The notes under the pieces: model-generated
What the model was told of the DNA's origin: nothing
The model's database searches: none
Seen by the model: only the letters and a program-made list of their open reading frames with translations
Made by a program: the position numbers and the translations under genes
Shown here: positions 43,794 to 52,627 of the stretch, in pieces
How positions within the stretch are numbered: position 1 is the first letter of the stretch
Layout: each line of letters begins with the position of its first letter
From: Gemmatimonadaceae bacterium
GTDB lineage: Bacteria; Gemmatimonadota; Gemmatimonadetes; Gemmatimonadales; Gemmatimonadaceae
Direction: 5' to 3'
Length of the DNA stretch: 64,000 bases
NCBI GenBank assembly: GCA_020851035.1
Contig: JADZDM010000007.1
Span: forward strand, 62,001-126,000

Positions 43794-45178
43794 GACCTGC
43801 CTCCCCTGGCGAGTTGCCGGAACGCGGCGCCGCGCTCCTCGTAGTTGCGGAACATGTCGTAGCTGGAGCACGCCGGCGACAGCAGCACCGCGTCACCGGG
43901 TGCCGTGAGCGCGCGGGCGCGCTCGATCACCTGCGCGAACGTGCCCTCCACCCGCTCGACGGGCACGAGGGCGGCCAGGTCGTGCACGATCTCCGCCGCG
44001 GACTCGCCGTAGGCCAGCACGGTGCGGCCGTGTGCGAGGAACGGCGCCGCCAGTGCCGTGTACGGCTCCCCCTTGTGGCGCCCGCCGAGCAGCAGCACGA
44101 AGGGCCGCGTCATGCCCTGCACCGCCACCAGCGTCGAGCTCACGTTCGTCGCCTTGGAGTCGTTCAGCCAGAGCCGGCCGTCGTCGGTGGGGACGGGCTC
44201 GAGGCGGTGCGGCAGGGCGTGGAAGGTCCGCAGTGCAGCGGCGATCCGCGCGCGCGCCGCGGGTGTCGCATGCGCCGGATCGGCGACGGCGACGGCCAGC
44301 GCGGCGGTGAGCGCGTTGGCCACGTTGTGGTCGCCGACGAGCGGGAACTCACTGCGGGCGAGCAGCGGCTCACCGAGCAGGTGGAGGATCCCGGTCGCCG
44401 GCTCGTACCAGGCGTCGGCCGGTGTCCCGAGGCGGAAGGTGTGCACGGTGCCCGCCAGCGCGCGGTCCGGTGCCAGGCGGCGGTGCAGCGCCATGACACC
44501 CGCGTCATCGCCATTGAGCACCCACACCGACCCGGCAGCGGCGTTGGCGAACAGGAGTGCCTTGTCCGCGTAGTACGCATCGAGCGAGGCATACCGGTCG
44601 AGATGGTCCGGGCTCAGGTTCGTGACCACGCCGACGGTGGGCCGGATGCCCGGCGTGTCGTGCAGCTGGAAGCTCGAGCACTCGAGCGCCGCCCAGCCGG
44701 GCTGTGGATCGCGCAGGGCCACGTCGGCCAGTGCGGTGCCGATGTTCCCCGCTTCCACGGCATCACGGCCCAGCGCGCGGAGCAGGTGGCCGACGAGCGC
44801 GGTGGTGGTCGTCTTGCCGTTGGTGCCGGTGATCGCGACGTAACGCAGCGCCGGCATGGCGCGGAGCGCGACCTCCATCTCTCCCACGACCGGCACCCCG
44901 CGGGCACGGGCGGCGGCCAGCGGCGCGGCGCCGGGCGGCACGCCGGGACTGGCGACGACCAGTGCCGCGCGCGCGATGCGATCGAGGTCGTGCACCCCGA
45001 GTTCCACCGTCACGCCCGACGCACGCAGCGTGTCTGCGGTGGCGTGCAGCGCGGGTGACGACCCGCCGTCGGAGGCGTAGACCGCGCGCCCGTCGCGGCG
45101 GAGCAGCAGTGACACCGCGGCACCCGAGCGACCGAGCCCGATCACGGCCACCTCCCCCCCGGTCGCCGCCATCGTCAT
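43790..45178 (-). CDS. murD: UDP-N-acetylmuramoyl-L-alanine--D-glutamate ligase
   Basis: A 462-residue Mur ligase for the D-Glu step. EVAVIGLGRSGAAVSLLLRR near the start binds the UDP-sugar. ITGTNGKTTTTALVGHLL near 115 is the ATP loop, ECSSFQLHDT holds the metal/carbamate region, and LNDSKATNVSSTLVAVQG near 330 is typical of MurD, as is LLSPACSSYDMFRNYEERGAAF near the end. ATG at 45178 is coupled to the mraY stop (ATGA); the more distal in-frame ATG at 45172 is an alternative. Confidence 0.97.
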   Translation of the reverse strand: MTMAATGGEVAVIGLGRSGAAVSLLLRRDGRAVYASDGGSSPALHATADTLRASGVTVELGVHDLDRIARAALVVASPGVPPGAAPLAAARARGVPVVGEMEVALRAMPALRYVAITGTNGKTTTTALVGHLLRALGRDAVEAGNIGTALADVALRDPQPGWAALECSSFQLHDTPGIRPTVGVVTNLSPDHLDRYASLDAYYADKALLFANAAAGSVWVLNGDDAGVMALHRRLAPDRALAGTVHTFRLGTPADAWYEPATGILHLLGEPLLARSEFPLVGDHNVANALTAALAVAVADPAHATPAARARIAAALRTFHALPHRLEPVPTDDGRLWLNDSKATNVSSTLVAVQGMTRPFVLLLGGRHKGEPYTALAAPFLAHGRTVLAYGESAAEIVHDLAALVPVERVEGTFAQVIERARALTAPGDAVLLSPACSSYDMFRNYEERGAAFRQLARGGRS

Positions 45179-46317
45179 CGCAGCTTGAGGGTGCCCAGCG
45201 CCAGGAACGCGCAGAGGATGCCGATGATCCAGAAGCGGACCACCACCTGCGTCTCCGGCCATCCCTTCATCTCGAAGTGATGGTGCAGCGGTGCCTTGAG
45301 GAAGACGCGGTGTTTCTGCGCGAACTCGAGCCCGTGCTTCTTCCGGCGGTACTTGAACACGGTGCGCTGGATGATGACCGAGAGCATCTCGGCCACGAAC
45401 ACCGCGCCCACGATCGCGAGCAGGAACTCGCTCTTGAGCAGGATGGCGACGGCGCCGATGGCACCGCCCAGCGCGAGCGACCCCGTGTCACCCATGAACA
45501 CCTGCGCCGGGAAGGCGTTGAACCAGAGGAACCCGATCAGGGCGCCGAACATCGCGGCGCAGAAGATGGTCAGCTCGCCGGCGCCGCGCAGGTAGAAGAG
45601 CTGCAGGTAGCTGCTGGTGTCGATGCGTCCCATGGCGTAGGCATAGATCGCGAACGTCACTGCGGCGATGGCGCAGAGGCCGGCCGCCAGGCCATCGAGC
45701 CCGTCGGTGAAGTTCACGGCGTTGCTGGTCCCGGTGAGGATGAACGTGACGAACGGCACGTACAGCCAGGCGAAGCCGAGCGACAACGGGACGATGAGCA
45801 CGTACTTGAAGAACGGCAGCGTGGTGGACGCGCCCGGCAGCGTGCTGATGGGGTCGAGCCAGAGGTAGAGTCCGAGCGCGACGCCGATGACCACCTGGCC
45901 GGCGAGCTTGTAGCGCTCCACGAGGCCCTCGTTCTTCACGCCCATGCGCTTCTGGCGGAGCTTGAGGTAGTCGTCGAGGAAGCCGATGGCTCCCATCCAC
46001 GCCATCACCGCCAGCGCCAGCAGGACGTAGCGGTTGTTCAGCTTCGCCCAGAGCAGCGTGGGCACGATCGTGGCGGCGAGGATGATCAGCCCGCCCATGG
46101 TCGGCGTGGTGCCCTTCGCCTTGTGCGAATCCGGCGTGCCCTCGCGCACGATCTGGTGCAGTGCCATCGCCCGGAGCCGGGTGAGGATCAGCGGGCCGAC
46201 GAGGAACGCCATCAGCAACGCGGTCACCGCGGCGGCGACCGCGCGGAAGCTGATGTAGTAGATCAGCCGGAACGGGTCCCAGTAGGGTTGCAGCGGCGCG
46301 AGAAGGTGGAACAGCAC
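45175..46317 (-). CDS. mraY: Phospho-N-acetylmuramoyl-pentapeptide-transferase
   Basis: A 380-residue polytopic enzyme joining UDP-MurNAc-pentapeptide to undecaprenyl phosphate (lipid I). HKAKGTTPTMGGLIIL near residue 65 and GFLDDYLKLRQKRMGVKNEGL near 112 contain the conserved Asp pair. NAVNFTDGLDGLAAG near 201 has the catalytic Asp region, and KAPLHHHFEMKGWPE near 333 is the His-rich signature. About ten helices are visible. GTG at 46317 lies 21 bases after murF. Confidence 0.97.
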   Translation of the reverse strand: MLFHLLAPLQPYWDPFRLIYYISFRAVAAAVTALLMAFLVGPLILTRLRAMALHQIVREGTPDSHKAKGTTPTMGGLIILAATIVPTLLWAKLNNRYVLLALAVMAWMGAIGFLDDYLKLRQKRMGVKNEGLVERYKLAGQVVIGVALGLYLWLDPISTLPGASTTLPFFKYVLIVPLSLGFAWLYVPFVTFILTGTSNAVNFTDGLDGLAAGLCAIAAVTFAIYAYAMGRIDTSSYLQLFYLRGAGELTIFCAAMFGALIGFLWFNAFPAQVFMGDTGSLALGGAIGAVAILLKSEFLLAIVGAVFVAEMLSVIIQRTVFKYRRKKHGLEFAQKHRVFLKAPLHHHFEMKGWPETQVVVRFWIIGILCAFLALGTLKLR

Positions 46318-46338
46318 GTCGGGGTGGCTGGAGTGGGG

Positions 46339-47757
46339 TCAGGAGGCCGTGGTGGCCCAGGCGGTGATCGGCGCCACGAGGCGCTCGAGGCGCACGCCGC
46401 GTGAGCCCTTGAGCAGGATCGCGGCATCACGCGGCGTGCGACGAAGCAATGCCGACTCGAGGTCCGGCACGTCGGCGGCGGTGAGGACGCGCGGGTCACC
46501 GGGCGCGAGGCGCCGCAGCGCATCACCCAGCTCGCCCACGCCCGCGATGAGGGCCAGCGGGCGGCGCAGCGCATCGCGTGCGACGTCGTCGTGCAGCGCG
46601 GCGGCCGTTGCCCCGAGTTCGCGCATGGTGCCGAGCACCGCGACCAGCGGCCGGCCCTGTCCCACGGCCTCGAGCAGGTCGAGGGCGGCACGCATGGACG
46701 GCGGGTTGGCGTTGTACGCGTCGTTCACGAGCAACACCGACCCGACCGTCCCGACGGCGGCCCGCATCGTGGGCTGCGTCATGCGGGACAGGCCGAACTG
46801 CATCTGCTCCAGCGTGACCCCGAAGCCGCGGGCCACCGTCACCGCCAGCATCGCGTTCCGCAGGGTGTGCACGCCGCGCAGCGGGATGTGGAGGTCGCCA
46901 TCCTCGAAGGTCAGCGTGCCGGTGCCATCCGGTTCGAGGCGCCAGCGCAGCGGGTGCATGTGGCCGTCGTCCAGGCCGGCCACCACCACCTGCTGGCCGG
47001 CGCCGGTGACGCCCTCGGCGACCTCGGGGTGCGCCGCGGGTGTCACCACCACCGGCACACCGGTCGTGAGCGCGAGCTCCTCACGCAGCACCCCGGCGAC
47101 GTCGCCGAACCCCTCGAGATGTTCCTCGCCGATCGAGGTGATGACGGTGACGTCCGGGCTGATGATCGCGCGCAGGCGGGCAATCTCACCGGGGTTGTTG
47201 GTGCCGGCCTCGATCACGGCCAGGTCACAGTCGTCCGGGATCGTGAGCAGCGTGAGCGGCACCCCGATCTCGTTGTTCAGGTTGCCGGCGGTGGCGTGCA
47301 CGTCGTAAGCACCGGCCAGCATCGCGGCCAGCATGGCCTTGGTGCTGGTCTTGCCGTTCGACCCGCCGATCGCGATCACCGGCCTGCCCCACGCATGCCG
47401 GCGGAAGGCGGCGAGGGCACCGTATGCCGCACGCGTGTCGTGCACCACGAACACCGGCACGCCAGTGCCGGCGGCACGCGCCGCATCGGAGACGACCAGC
47501 GCGCCCGCACCCGCCGCCACGGCCTCGACGAGGAAGTCGTGGGCATCGAAGCGCTCACCCACGAGGGCCACGAACAGCGTGCCGACCGTGATGGTGCGCG
47601 TGTCGGTGCTCACCGCCGTGAACTCGCGCGACCCGGCCGGCAGTGGTGCGGCGGCACAGCCGGCGAGTGCCTGTGCCACGCGATCCATGGTCCAGAAGGC
47701 GCGACCGGTGGCCGTGTAGGGCACGTCGCTCGCGAGCGACGGACGTGGCGCCGTCAT
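46339..47757 (-). CDS. murF: UDP-N-acetylmuramoyl-tripeptide--D-alanyl-D-alanine ligase
   Basis: A 472-residue Mur ligase adding D-Ala-D-Ala. IGGSNGKTSTKAMLAAML near residue 131 is the P-loop, NLNNEIGVPLTLL and IEAGTNNPGEIARL follow, and NDAYNANPPSMRAALDLL near 365 is the MurF signature. The ATG at 47757 was taken because of the ATGA overlap with murE; the N-terminal 20 residues before WTMDRVAQAL are less conserved. The D-Ala-D-Ala ligase gene itself is not in the window. Confidence 0.97.
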   Translation of the reverse strand: MTAPRPSLASDVPYTATGRAFWTMDRVAQALAGCAAAPLPAGSREFTAVSTDTRTITVGTLFVALVGERFDAHDFLVEAVAAGAGALVVSDAARAAGTGVPVFVVHDTRAAYGALAAFRRHAWGRPVIAIGGSNGKTSTKAMLAAMLAGAYDVHATAGNLNNEIGVPLTLLTIPDDCDLAVIEAGTNNPGEIARLRAIISPDVTVITSIGEEHLEGFGDVAGVLREELALTTGVPVVVTPAAHPEVAEGVTGAGQQVVVAGLDDGHMHPLRWRLEPDGTGTLTFEDGDLHIPLRGVHTLRNAMLAVTVARGFGVTLEQMQFGLSRMTQPTMRAAVGTVGSVLLVNDAYNANPPSMRAALDLLEAVGQGRPLVAVLGTMRELGATAAALHDDVARDALRRPLALIAGVGELGDALRRLAPGDPRVLTAADVPDLESALLRRTPRDAAILLKGSRGVRLERLVAPITAWATTAS

Positions 47758-49229
47758 CGGGCCGCCGTGAGTTCTGCCACGATCTCCGCCTCGTCGAACG
47801 GGTAGCTGGTGGTGCCGCGGATCTGGTACGTCTCGTGGCCCTTGCCGGCCAGCAGCACGAGGTCGTCCGGGCCGGCCATCGCGATCGCGCGCGCGATCGC
47901 GACGCGCCGGTCCTCCTCGCACAGCGCCCGCCCCGGCGGCATGCCGGCGACGATGTCGTCGATGATCGCCGACGGGACCTCGGTGCGCGGGTTGTCGCTG
48001 GTGACGATGCAGACATCCGCCAGCGCCGCCGCGACGCGGCCCATCTCGGGACGCTTGCCGCGGTCACGGTCACCGCCGGCCCCGAAGGCAACGATCACGC
48101 GCCCGGTGGCGAAGGGCCGCACGGACTGCAGCGCGCGCTCGAGGGCGTCGGGCGTGTGTGCGTAGTCGCGCAGCACCGCAGGGGCGGTACTCAGGCGCTC
48201 GAGTCGCCCCGGCACCTGCGGCATCGACGACAGCCGTGCCCCGACCTCCGCCAGCGGAAGTCCGAGCGCCACGGCCACCGCCGCCGCGCCGACCGCGTTC
48301 TCAACCTGGAAGTCGCCCAGCAGCGGCAGCACCACCGCCACCGCGTCGCCGGCGTGGGCGTGCAGCGTGAAGCGACTGCCCACGGGGCTGAACACGACCT
48401 CGCTGGCCCGCACGTCAGCGGCGTGCGCGCCGGTGGAAAAGGTGAGCCGCCGGTGCGCCGTTGGCGGCAGCGCCGCCCAGGCCGCGTCGTCGGCATTCAC
48501 GACCAGGCAGCCATCGTCGGCAAGGAGGCCGACCAGCAGTGCCTTGGCGGACAGGTACTCCGCCATCGACCCGTGATAGTCGAGGTGGTCGCGCGTGAGG
48601 TTCGTGAAGAGCGCCGCCTGGAACGGCAGCCCCTCCAGCCGGTGCTGGTGGAGCGCGTGCGAGCTGGCTTCCATCGCCACCTGCCGCACGCCGGCGTCGA
48701 CGAGTTCACGCAGCACACGCTGCAACTCGATCGGGCCGGGCGTGGTGAGTCCGCCACCTCCGGGCAGCACCCGACCCTCGGAGCCGACGAGCACCCCGAG
48801 CGTGCCGATGGAGGCGGCGTCGGCCCCCTCGCGCGAGAGCAGGTGGCGGAGCATGCTGGCCGAGGTGGTCTTGCCGTTGGTGCCGGTGACACCGACCAGC
48901 GTGAGCGCGTCTGCCGGCGCGCCGAAGTACGCCGCGGCCGCCACCGCCACCGCGCGGCGCGTGTCGGAGACGATGATGGCCGGCAACGTGGTGGCGTCGG
49001 CATCGCTGACGAGGGCTGCACTGGCGCCCAGCGCCTCGACCTGCCCGAGATAGGCGTGCCCGTCGCGGGCGTTGCCCTTCACGGCGGCGAACAGGACCCC
49101 ATCGCGTGCCACGCGGCTGTCGTCGGTGATGCCGGCGAAGGTGGCCGGCAGAGGACCGCGGACGGCGACGAGCAGGCCGTGGCGGGTCAGCGCGTCGAGA
49201 ATCGCGGCGGATGTTCCATGTGGCATCAC
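47754..49229 (-). CDS. murE: UDP-N-acetylmuramoyl-L-alanyl-D-glutamate--2,6-diaminopimelate ligase
   Basis: A 491-residue Mur ligase for the third residue. GITDDSRVARDGVLFAAVKG binds the UDP part, GVTGTNGKTTSASMLRHLL near 113 is the P-loop, and the substrate motif DNPR (in VTSDNPRTEVP near residue 410) is the form associated with meso-diaminopimelate rather than lysine. MEASSHALHQHRLEG contains the conserved His. The start may be GTG 49229 (GTGA with ftsI) or the next codon, ATG 49226. Confidence 0.97.
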   Translation of the reverse strand: MMPHGTSAAILDALTRHGLLVAVRGPLPATFAGITDDSRVARDGVLFAAVKGNARDGHAYLGQVEALGASAALVSDADATTLPAIIVSDTRRAVAVAAAAYFGAPADALTLVGVTGTNGKTTSASMLRHLLSREGADAASIGTLGVLVGSEGRVLPGGGGLTTPGPIELQRVLRELVDAGVRQVAMEASSHALHQHRLEGLPFQAALFTNLTRDHLDYHGSMAEYLSAKALLVGLLADDGCLVVNADDAAWAALPPTAHRRLTFSTGAHAADVRASEVVFSPVGSRFTLHAHAGDAVAVVLPLLGDFQVENAVGAAAVAVALGLPLAEVGARLSSMPQVPGRLERLSTAPAVLRDYAHTPDALERALQSVRPFATGRVIVAFGAGGDRDRGKRPEMGRVAAALADVCIVTSDNPRTEVPSAIIDDIVAGMPPGRALCEEDRRVAIARAIAMAGPDDLVLLAGKGHETYQIRGTTSYPFDEAEIVAELTAAR

Positions 49230-51256
49230 GGCGCGCGATGGAGTCGCACGATGCTGCCCGCCGGCGCGCTGCTGCCCGCCGCGGGTGTGGTGCCGGCCGG
49301 ACCGGCCGAGTCGACGATCACGCGGAAGCCCTTGTCATGCAGCGTGAAGAGCGCCTCGCGCATCGGGAGTTGCGCCACCGAGGGGACCGTCCGGGGCGCG
49401 GCGGCCGGGGCAGCCGACGGATTGCGGGCCGGGGCGATCGCCATCAGGAACGGCACGGCGCCCTCCGCCGACTCCGCTCGCACGCGCCGTGCCACGCGGA
49501 CCGGTGCAGCCGCCGGCAGCGCCATCACACTGTCGTCGGCCAGCGAATCCGGCACCGGCGGCGTGGGAATGACCTGCGTGGCGAGCGCCCGGCGGTCGAT
49601 GGCCGTGCGGGTGGAGGCGAATGCGCCCTCGATGATCGCCTTCAGGATCGGCGCGGCCACCAGGCCGCCGTAGACCTGCCCGTTCCGCGGCCGGTCGAGC
49701 TTGGCCAGGATGACCAGCTGCGGATTGTCGGCCGGAAACAAACCGACGAAGCTCGCGGTGTAGTCGCCGGAGTTGTAGCTCCCGTTGCGCAGCAGCTTGG
49801 TGGTGCCCGACTTGCCGGCGAGCGCGAACTTGGTGAGCGAGGCGCTCCGGCCGGTGCCTTCGGTGATCGTGTGCTTGAGCACCTCGCGCATCTGCCGGGC
49901 GATGTCGGGGGTGAAGACGCGCCGCACGAGTCGCGGGGTGTGCCGCCAGCGCACGGTCCCGTCGGGGCCGCGGACCTCGCGCACCAGGGTCGGCTCCATC
50001 AGCAAGCCATCGGTGGCGAGCGTGCCGTAGGCCACCGCGAGCTGCAGCGGCGTGACGGTGAGCTCGTAGCCCATCGCCAGGGACGACGGGGTGAGCGGAT
50101 GCCAGCGGCCGAACGCCGGCAGTGAGCCGCGCGATTCACCCGGGTACGACAGCCCGGTCGGCGTGCCGAAGCCGAGGTTGCGGAGCAGCGAGTAGTGGTC
50201 GCGGTTCGACATGCGGTCGCGCAGCGTCACGATGCCGATGTTGCTCGATTGGGCCAGCACCTCGGTGACGCTCATGCGCGGGGCGACATGGGCGTCGGTG
50301 ATGCGGCGGATGCCCTTGTAGTTGAGCGTGCCGTTGAAGGTGTTCACGACCTCGTCGGGCCGGGTGCGGCCATCGGCGATGAGCTGCGCGACCACGAACG
50401 GCTTGAGGGTGGAGCCGGGCTCGTACGGGTCCGTGACGGCGGTGAGCTTGGTGGCCACCCCGGATCGCGTGCGGCTGGCCAGCGCCCGGATCTCGCCGGT
50501 GCGCGGGTCGAGCACCACGACGTCGCCGCCATCGGCGTTGTTGGCCGCCACGGCGCTCTCGAGGGCGCGTTCGGCGATGTCCTGCAGCGTGTAGTCGATG
50601 GTGAGCGTCAGCTCGCTGCCGGCCACCGGCGCGATCATCGGCGCGTCCGGCGACTCGAGCCGGTCGCCGCGCCCGGTCTTGATCAGGTGGCGGGTGCCGG
50701 TGGTGCCCTGCAGCAGCGAGTCGAGCGAGAGTTCGAGGCCGCTGATGGCGCTGTCGCCATCCAGGCCGCCGACGACCGCGCGCACGCCGCGCGACTGGAT
50801 CGCCATCAGGCGGGCCATTTCGTAGGTGGCGTACACGCCGCGCATGCCGATCATCGGGCCGGCATCGGCCACGGCGTAGCGGCCGGGCAGGTTGACCCAC
50901 TTGCGCGTGGTGTCGAGCGCGCGGCGCTGGTAGGGCTTCGGGGCGTTGAGCTTGCGCAGCGTGCGGGCGAGGAGCTGGCGGTCCTCGCGGCGCACCTCGC
51001 GCGGCGCGATGTTGAACGTGACCAGCTCGCGACTCTCGACCAGCGGCATGCCGCTGGCGTCGATCATGCGGCCGCGCGGCGCCGGGAGTCGCTCGAGGCG
51101 CGTCTGCTGGCGCGTGGCCAGCGCGGCCCACTTGCCACCGTCGAGCAGCTGCACCTGTGCCGCCTTGACGACGATCGCGAGCGCGAAGAGCCCCACGCCC
51201 CACTCGACGAGGGTGAAGCGGTCGCGCAGCCCGCCCAGGCGTTCACGGAGTGACAC
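49226..51256 (-). CDS. ftsI: Septal transpeptidase FtsI (class B penicillin-binding protein) with a PASTA-like tail
   Basis: A 676-residue class B PBP. One membrane helix (about 16-37) is followed by the pedestal domain with the conserved APRGRMIDASGMPLV. The acyl-serine motif is S282-T-L-K285, with SSN at 337-339 and KSGT at 482-485, so the active site is complete. After about residue 600 comes an Ala/Pro-rich linker and a single PASTA-like unit (VAQLPMREALFTLHDKGFRV), which is less usual in Gram-negative FtsI. It overlaps ftsL by 14 bases and uses GTG 51256. Confidence 0.95.
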   Translation of the reverse strand: MSLRERLGGLRDRFTLVEWGVGLFALAIVVKAAQVQLLDGGKWAALATRQQTRLERLPAPRGRMIDASGMPLVESRELVTFNIAPREVRREDRQLLARTLRKLNAPKPYQRRALDTTRKWVNLPGRYAVADAGPMIGMRGVYATYEMARLMAIQSRGVRAVVGGLDGDSAISGLELSLDSLLQGTTGTRHLIKTGRGDRLESPDAPMIAPVAGSELTLTIDYTLQDIAERALESAVAANNADGGDVVVLDPRTGEIRALASRTRSGVATKLTAVTDPYEPGSTLKPFVVAQLIADGRTRPDEVVNTFNGTLNYKGIRRITDAHVAPRMSVTEVLAQSSNIGIVTLRDRMSNRDHYSLLRNLGFGTPTGLSYPGESRGSLPAFGRWHPLTPSSLAMGYELTVTPLQLAVAYGTLATDGLLMEPTLVREVRGPDGTVRWRHTPRLVRRVFTPDIARQMREVLKHTITEGTGRSASLTKFALAGKSGTTKLLRNGSYNSGDYTASFVGLFPADNPQLVILAKLDRPRNGQVYGGLVAAPILKAIIEGAFASTRTAIDRRALATQVIPTPPVPDSLADDSVMALPAAAPVRVARRVRAESAEGAVPFLMAIAPARNPSAAPAAAPRTVPSVAQLPMREALFTLHDKGFRVIVDSAGPAGTTPAAGSSAPAGSIVRLHRAP

Positions 51257-51563
51257 GTGGCGCCTCGGTGAGCTGGAGGTCGATGACCTGCGTGTCGGAG
51301 GGCACGCGCATGCCGAGCGTGGACTCGACCAGCGGTGCGAGGCGGTTGCGGCTGGAGGCGGAGCGGATGTCGGCCTCCAGCTTGATGACCTCGCCGCTGA
51401 GCTGCGTGCGGGTGCGCTCGATGCCGCTCAGGTCACGCTGGAGGGTGCGGCCGTAGGACCGGCGGGCGATGACCGCCACGGTGACGACGAGGAACCCGGC
51501 CAGCGCCAGGAAGACGGTGGTGCGCCCGCGGCGGCGCGGCGGCGTTACTCGGCGCGCTGCCAT
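51243..51563 (-). CDS. ftsL: Probable cell division protein FtsL
   Basis: A 106-residue bitopic protein with a basic cytoplasmic N terminus (MAARRVTPPRRRGR), one helix (TTVFLALAGFLVVTVAVIA, about 15-33) and a periplasmic coiled coil (GIERTRTQLSGEVIKLEADIRSA). The closing LVESTLGMRVPSDTQVIDL is the usual FtsL C-terminal block. Members of this family share little identity, so the call rests on topology and on position between rsmH and ftsI. ATG 51563 gives a 19-base overlap with rsmH. Confidence 0.85.
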   Translation of the reverse strand: MAARRVTPPRRRGRTTVFLALAGFLVVTVAVIARRSYGRTLQRDLSGIERTRTQLSGEVIKLEADIRSASSRNRLAPLVESTLGMRVPSDTQVIDLQLTEAPRVTP

Positions 51564-52498
51564 ATGCGGAGATGCGCGCTGCGGGCGCGGGGGTTGCGGG
51601 CAACCTCGCCGGCGTCGGCGAGGATGGCCTTGCGGGTGCGCAGCGTCCCGGCGGCGACGCCGCTGCACTGGCAGAATGGCGCGCGGGGCGGGCAGGTGCA
51701 GGCCGCACTCCAGTCACGGAATGCGTGCTTCACGAGCCGGTCCTCACCGGAGTGATAGGCCATCACCAGGAACAGTCCACCAGGAGAGAGGCGATCGCGC
51801 AGCACGGGGAGTGCGCGGGCGAGACCGGCCAGTTCGTCGTTGACCGCGATCCGGAGTGCCTGGAAGAGGCGCGCGAAATCGGAGGGTCCGGAGCGCGCGC
51901 CGAGGGTGGCGCGGATCGCGTTGACAAAATCGTCACTGAGCACGAAAGGGCGCAACATGCGACGCTCGACGACGACCCGCGCGAGGCGGTGCGCACGCGG
52001 TTCGTCGCCGTACTCGCGGAAGGCGCGCACGAGCGTCGCATCGTCGGCGGTGTTGAGCCAGTCGGCCGCCGAGGCGCCGGCGGCCTCCATGCGCATGTCG
52101 AGCGGTGCCCCCATGCGGAACGAGAATCCGCGCGCGTCATCGTCGAGCTGGCGCGACGAGACGCCGAGGTCGAGCAGGATGGCGTCGAAGGTCCGGCCGT
52201 CGAGCGCGGCGACGCTGTCCACGTCGGCGTAGTTGCAGCGGACGATCTCGAGGGTACCCGCGGCGCAGGCGTCCGCGAGGCGCGCACCGGCCACGGCGAT
52301 GGCCGCGGGATCGCGGTCCAGGGCGGTGACGCGCTTCCCCGCCGCGAGCAGGGCGGCCGTGTGGCCTCCGCCGCCAAGGGTCCCGTCCAGAACCCTGACC
52401 GCCGGCGCACAGGCCTGCAGCACGGCGTCCACCAGCACCGGGGCGTGGTAGGGCGATGCGTACGTCACGGCGGTGGGTGTCTCTGGCGAGGCGATCAT
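51545..52498 (-). CDS. rsmH: 16S rRNA (cytosine(1402)-N(4))-methyltransferase
   Basis: A 317-residue SAM methyltransferase (MraW). YHAPVLVDAVLQA at the start and LDGTLGGGGHTAALLAAG near residue 37 form the SAM site. ILLDLGVSSRQLDDDARGFSFRMGAPLDMRM near 108 is the family signature, and MAYHSGEDRLVKHAFRDW lies near 245. It begins the dcw cluster; mraZ, which normally precedes it, is absent, with only 129 bases to the next gene. ATG 52498 has no Shine-Dalgarno. A -10 like TATATT is 30 bases upstream. Confidence 0.97.
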   Translation of the reverse strand: MIASPETPTAVTYASPYHAPVLVDAVLQACAPAVRVLDGTLGGGGHTAALLAAGKRVTALDRDPAAIAVAGARLADACAAGTLEIVRCNYADVDSVAALDGRTFDAILLDLGVSSRQLDDDARGFSFRMGAPLDMRMEAAGASAADWLNTADDATLVRAFREYGDEPRAHRLARVVVERRMLRPFVLSDDFVNAIRATLGARSGPSDFARLFQALRIAVNDELAGLARALPVLRDRLSPGGLFLVMAYHSGEDRLVKHAFRDWSAACTCPPRAPFCQCSGVAAGTLRTRKAILADAGEVARNPRARSAHLRIWQRAE

Positions 52499-52527
52499 GC
52501 GGGCGGGCTGGGTGGGCAGCGAGCCGC

Positions 52528-52533
52528 AATATA
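52528..52533 (-). promoter_or_regulatory. Candidate -10 element for the dcw transcript
   Basis: TATATT on the minus strand stands out in very GC-rich sequence, 29 bases before the rsmH ATG. No convincing -35 is 16-18 bases upstream (GCGTCC at 17). It sits just after the terminator of the preceding gene, where a promoter for rsmH would be expected. Confidence 0.4.
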
Positions 52534-52561
52534 GTCGCGCCGGGTGCGCCGGACGCGCCGG

Positions 52562-52601
52562 AAAAGCAGAGCGCCCGCCGTCGGTGAGGACGGCGGGCGC
52601 T
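52562..52601 (-). terminator. Intrinsic terminator after the periplasmic TPR gene
   Basis: A 13-base perfect stem, AGCGCCCGCCGTC and its complement (52570-52582 and 52589-52601), with a 6-base loop. On the minus strand it is followed by CTGCTTTTCC, a short T-run. It lies 26 bases after the stop of the TPR gene and just before the rsmH promoter region, so it should insulate the dcw cluster from upstream transcription. Confidence 0.8.
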
Positions 52602-52627
52602 GCACCCGGCTCAGGGCCGATCGTGCC

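Noticed and set aside
52499-52627. A short mraZ upstream of rsmH
   Set aside because: Only 129 bases are available and they hold a terminator and a promoter-like element; MraZ needs about 430 bases.
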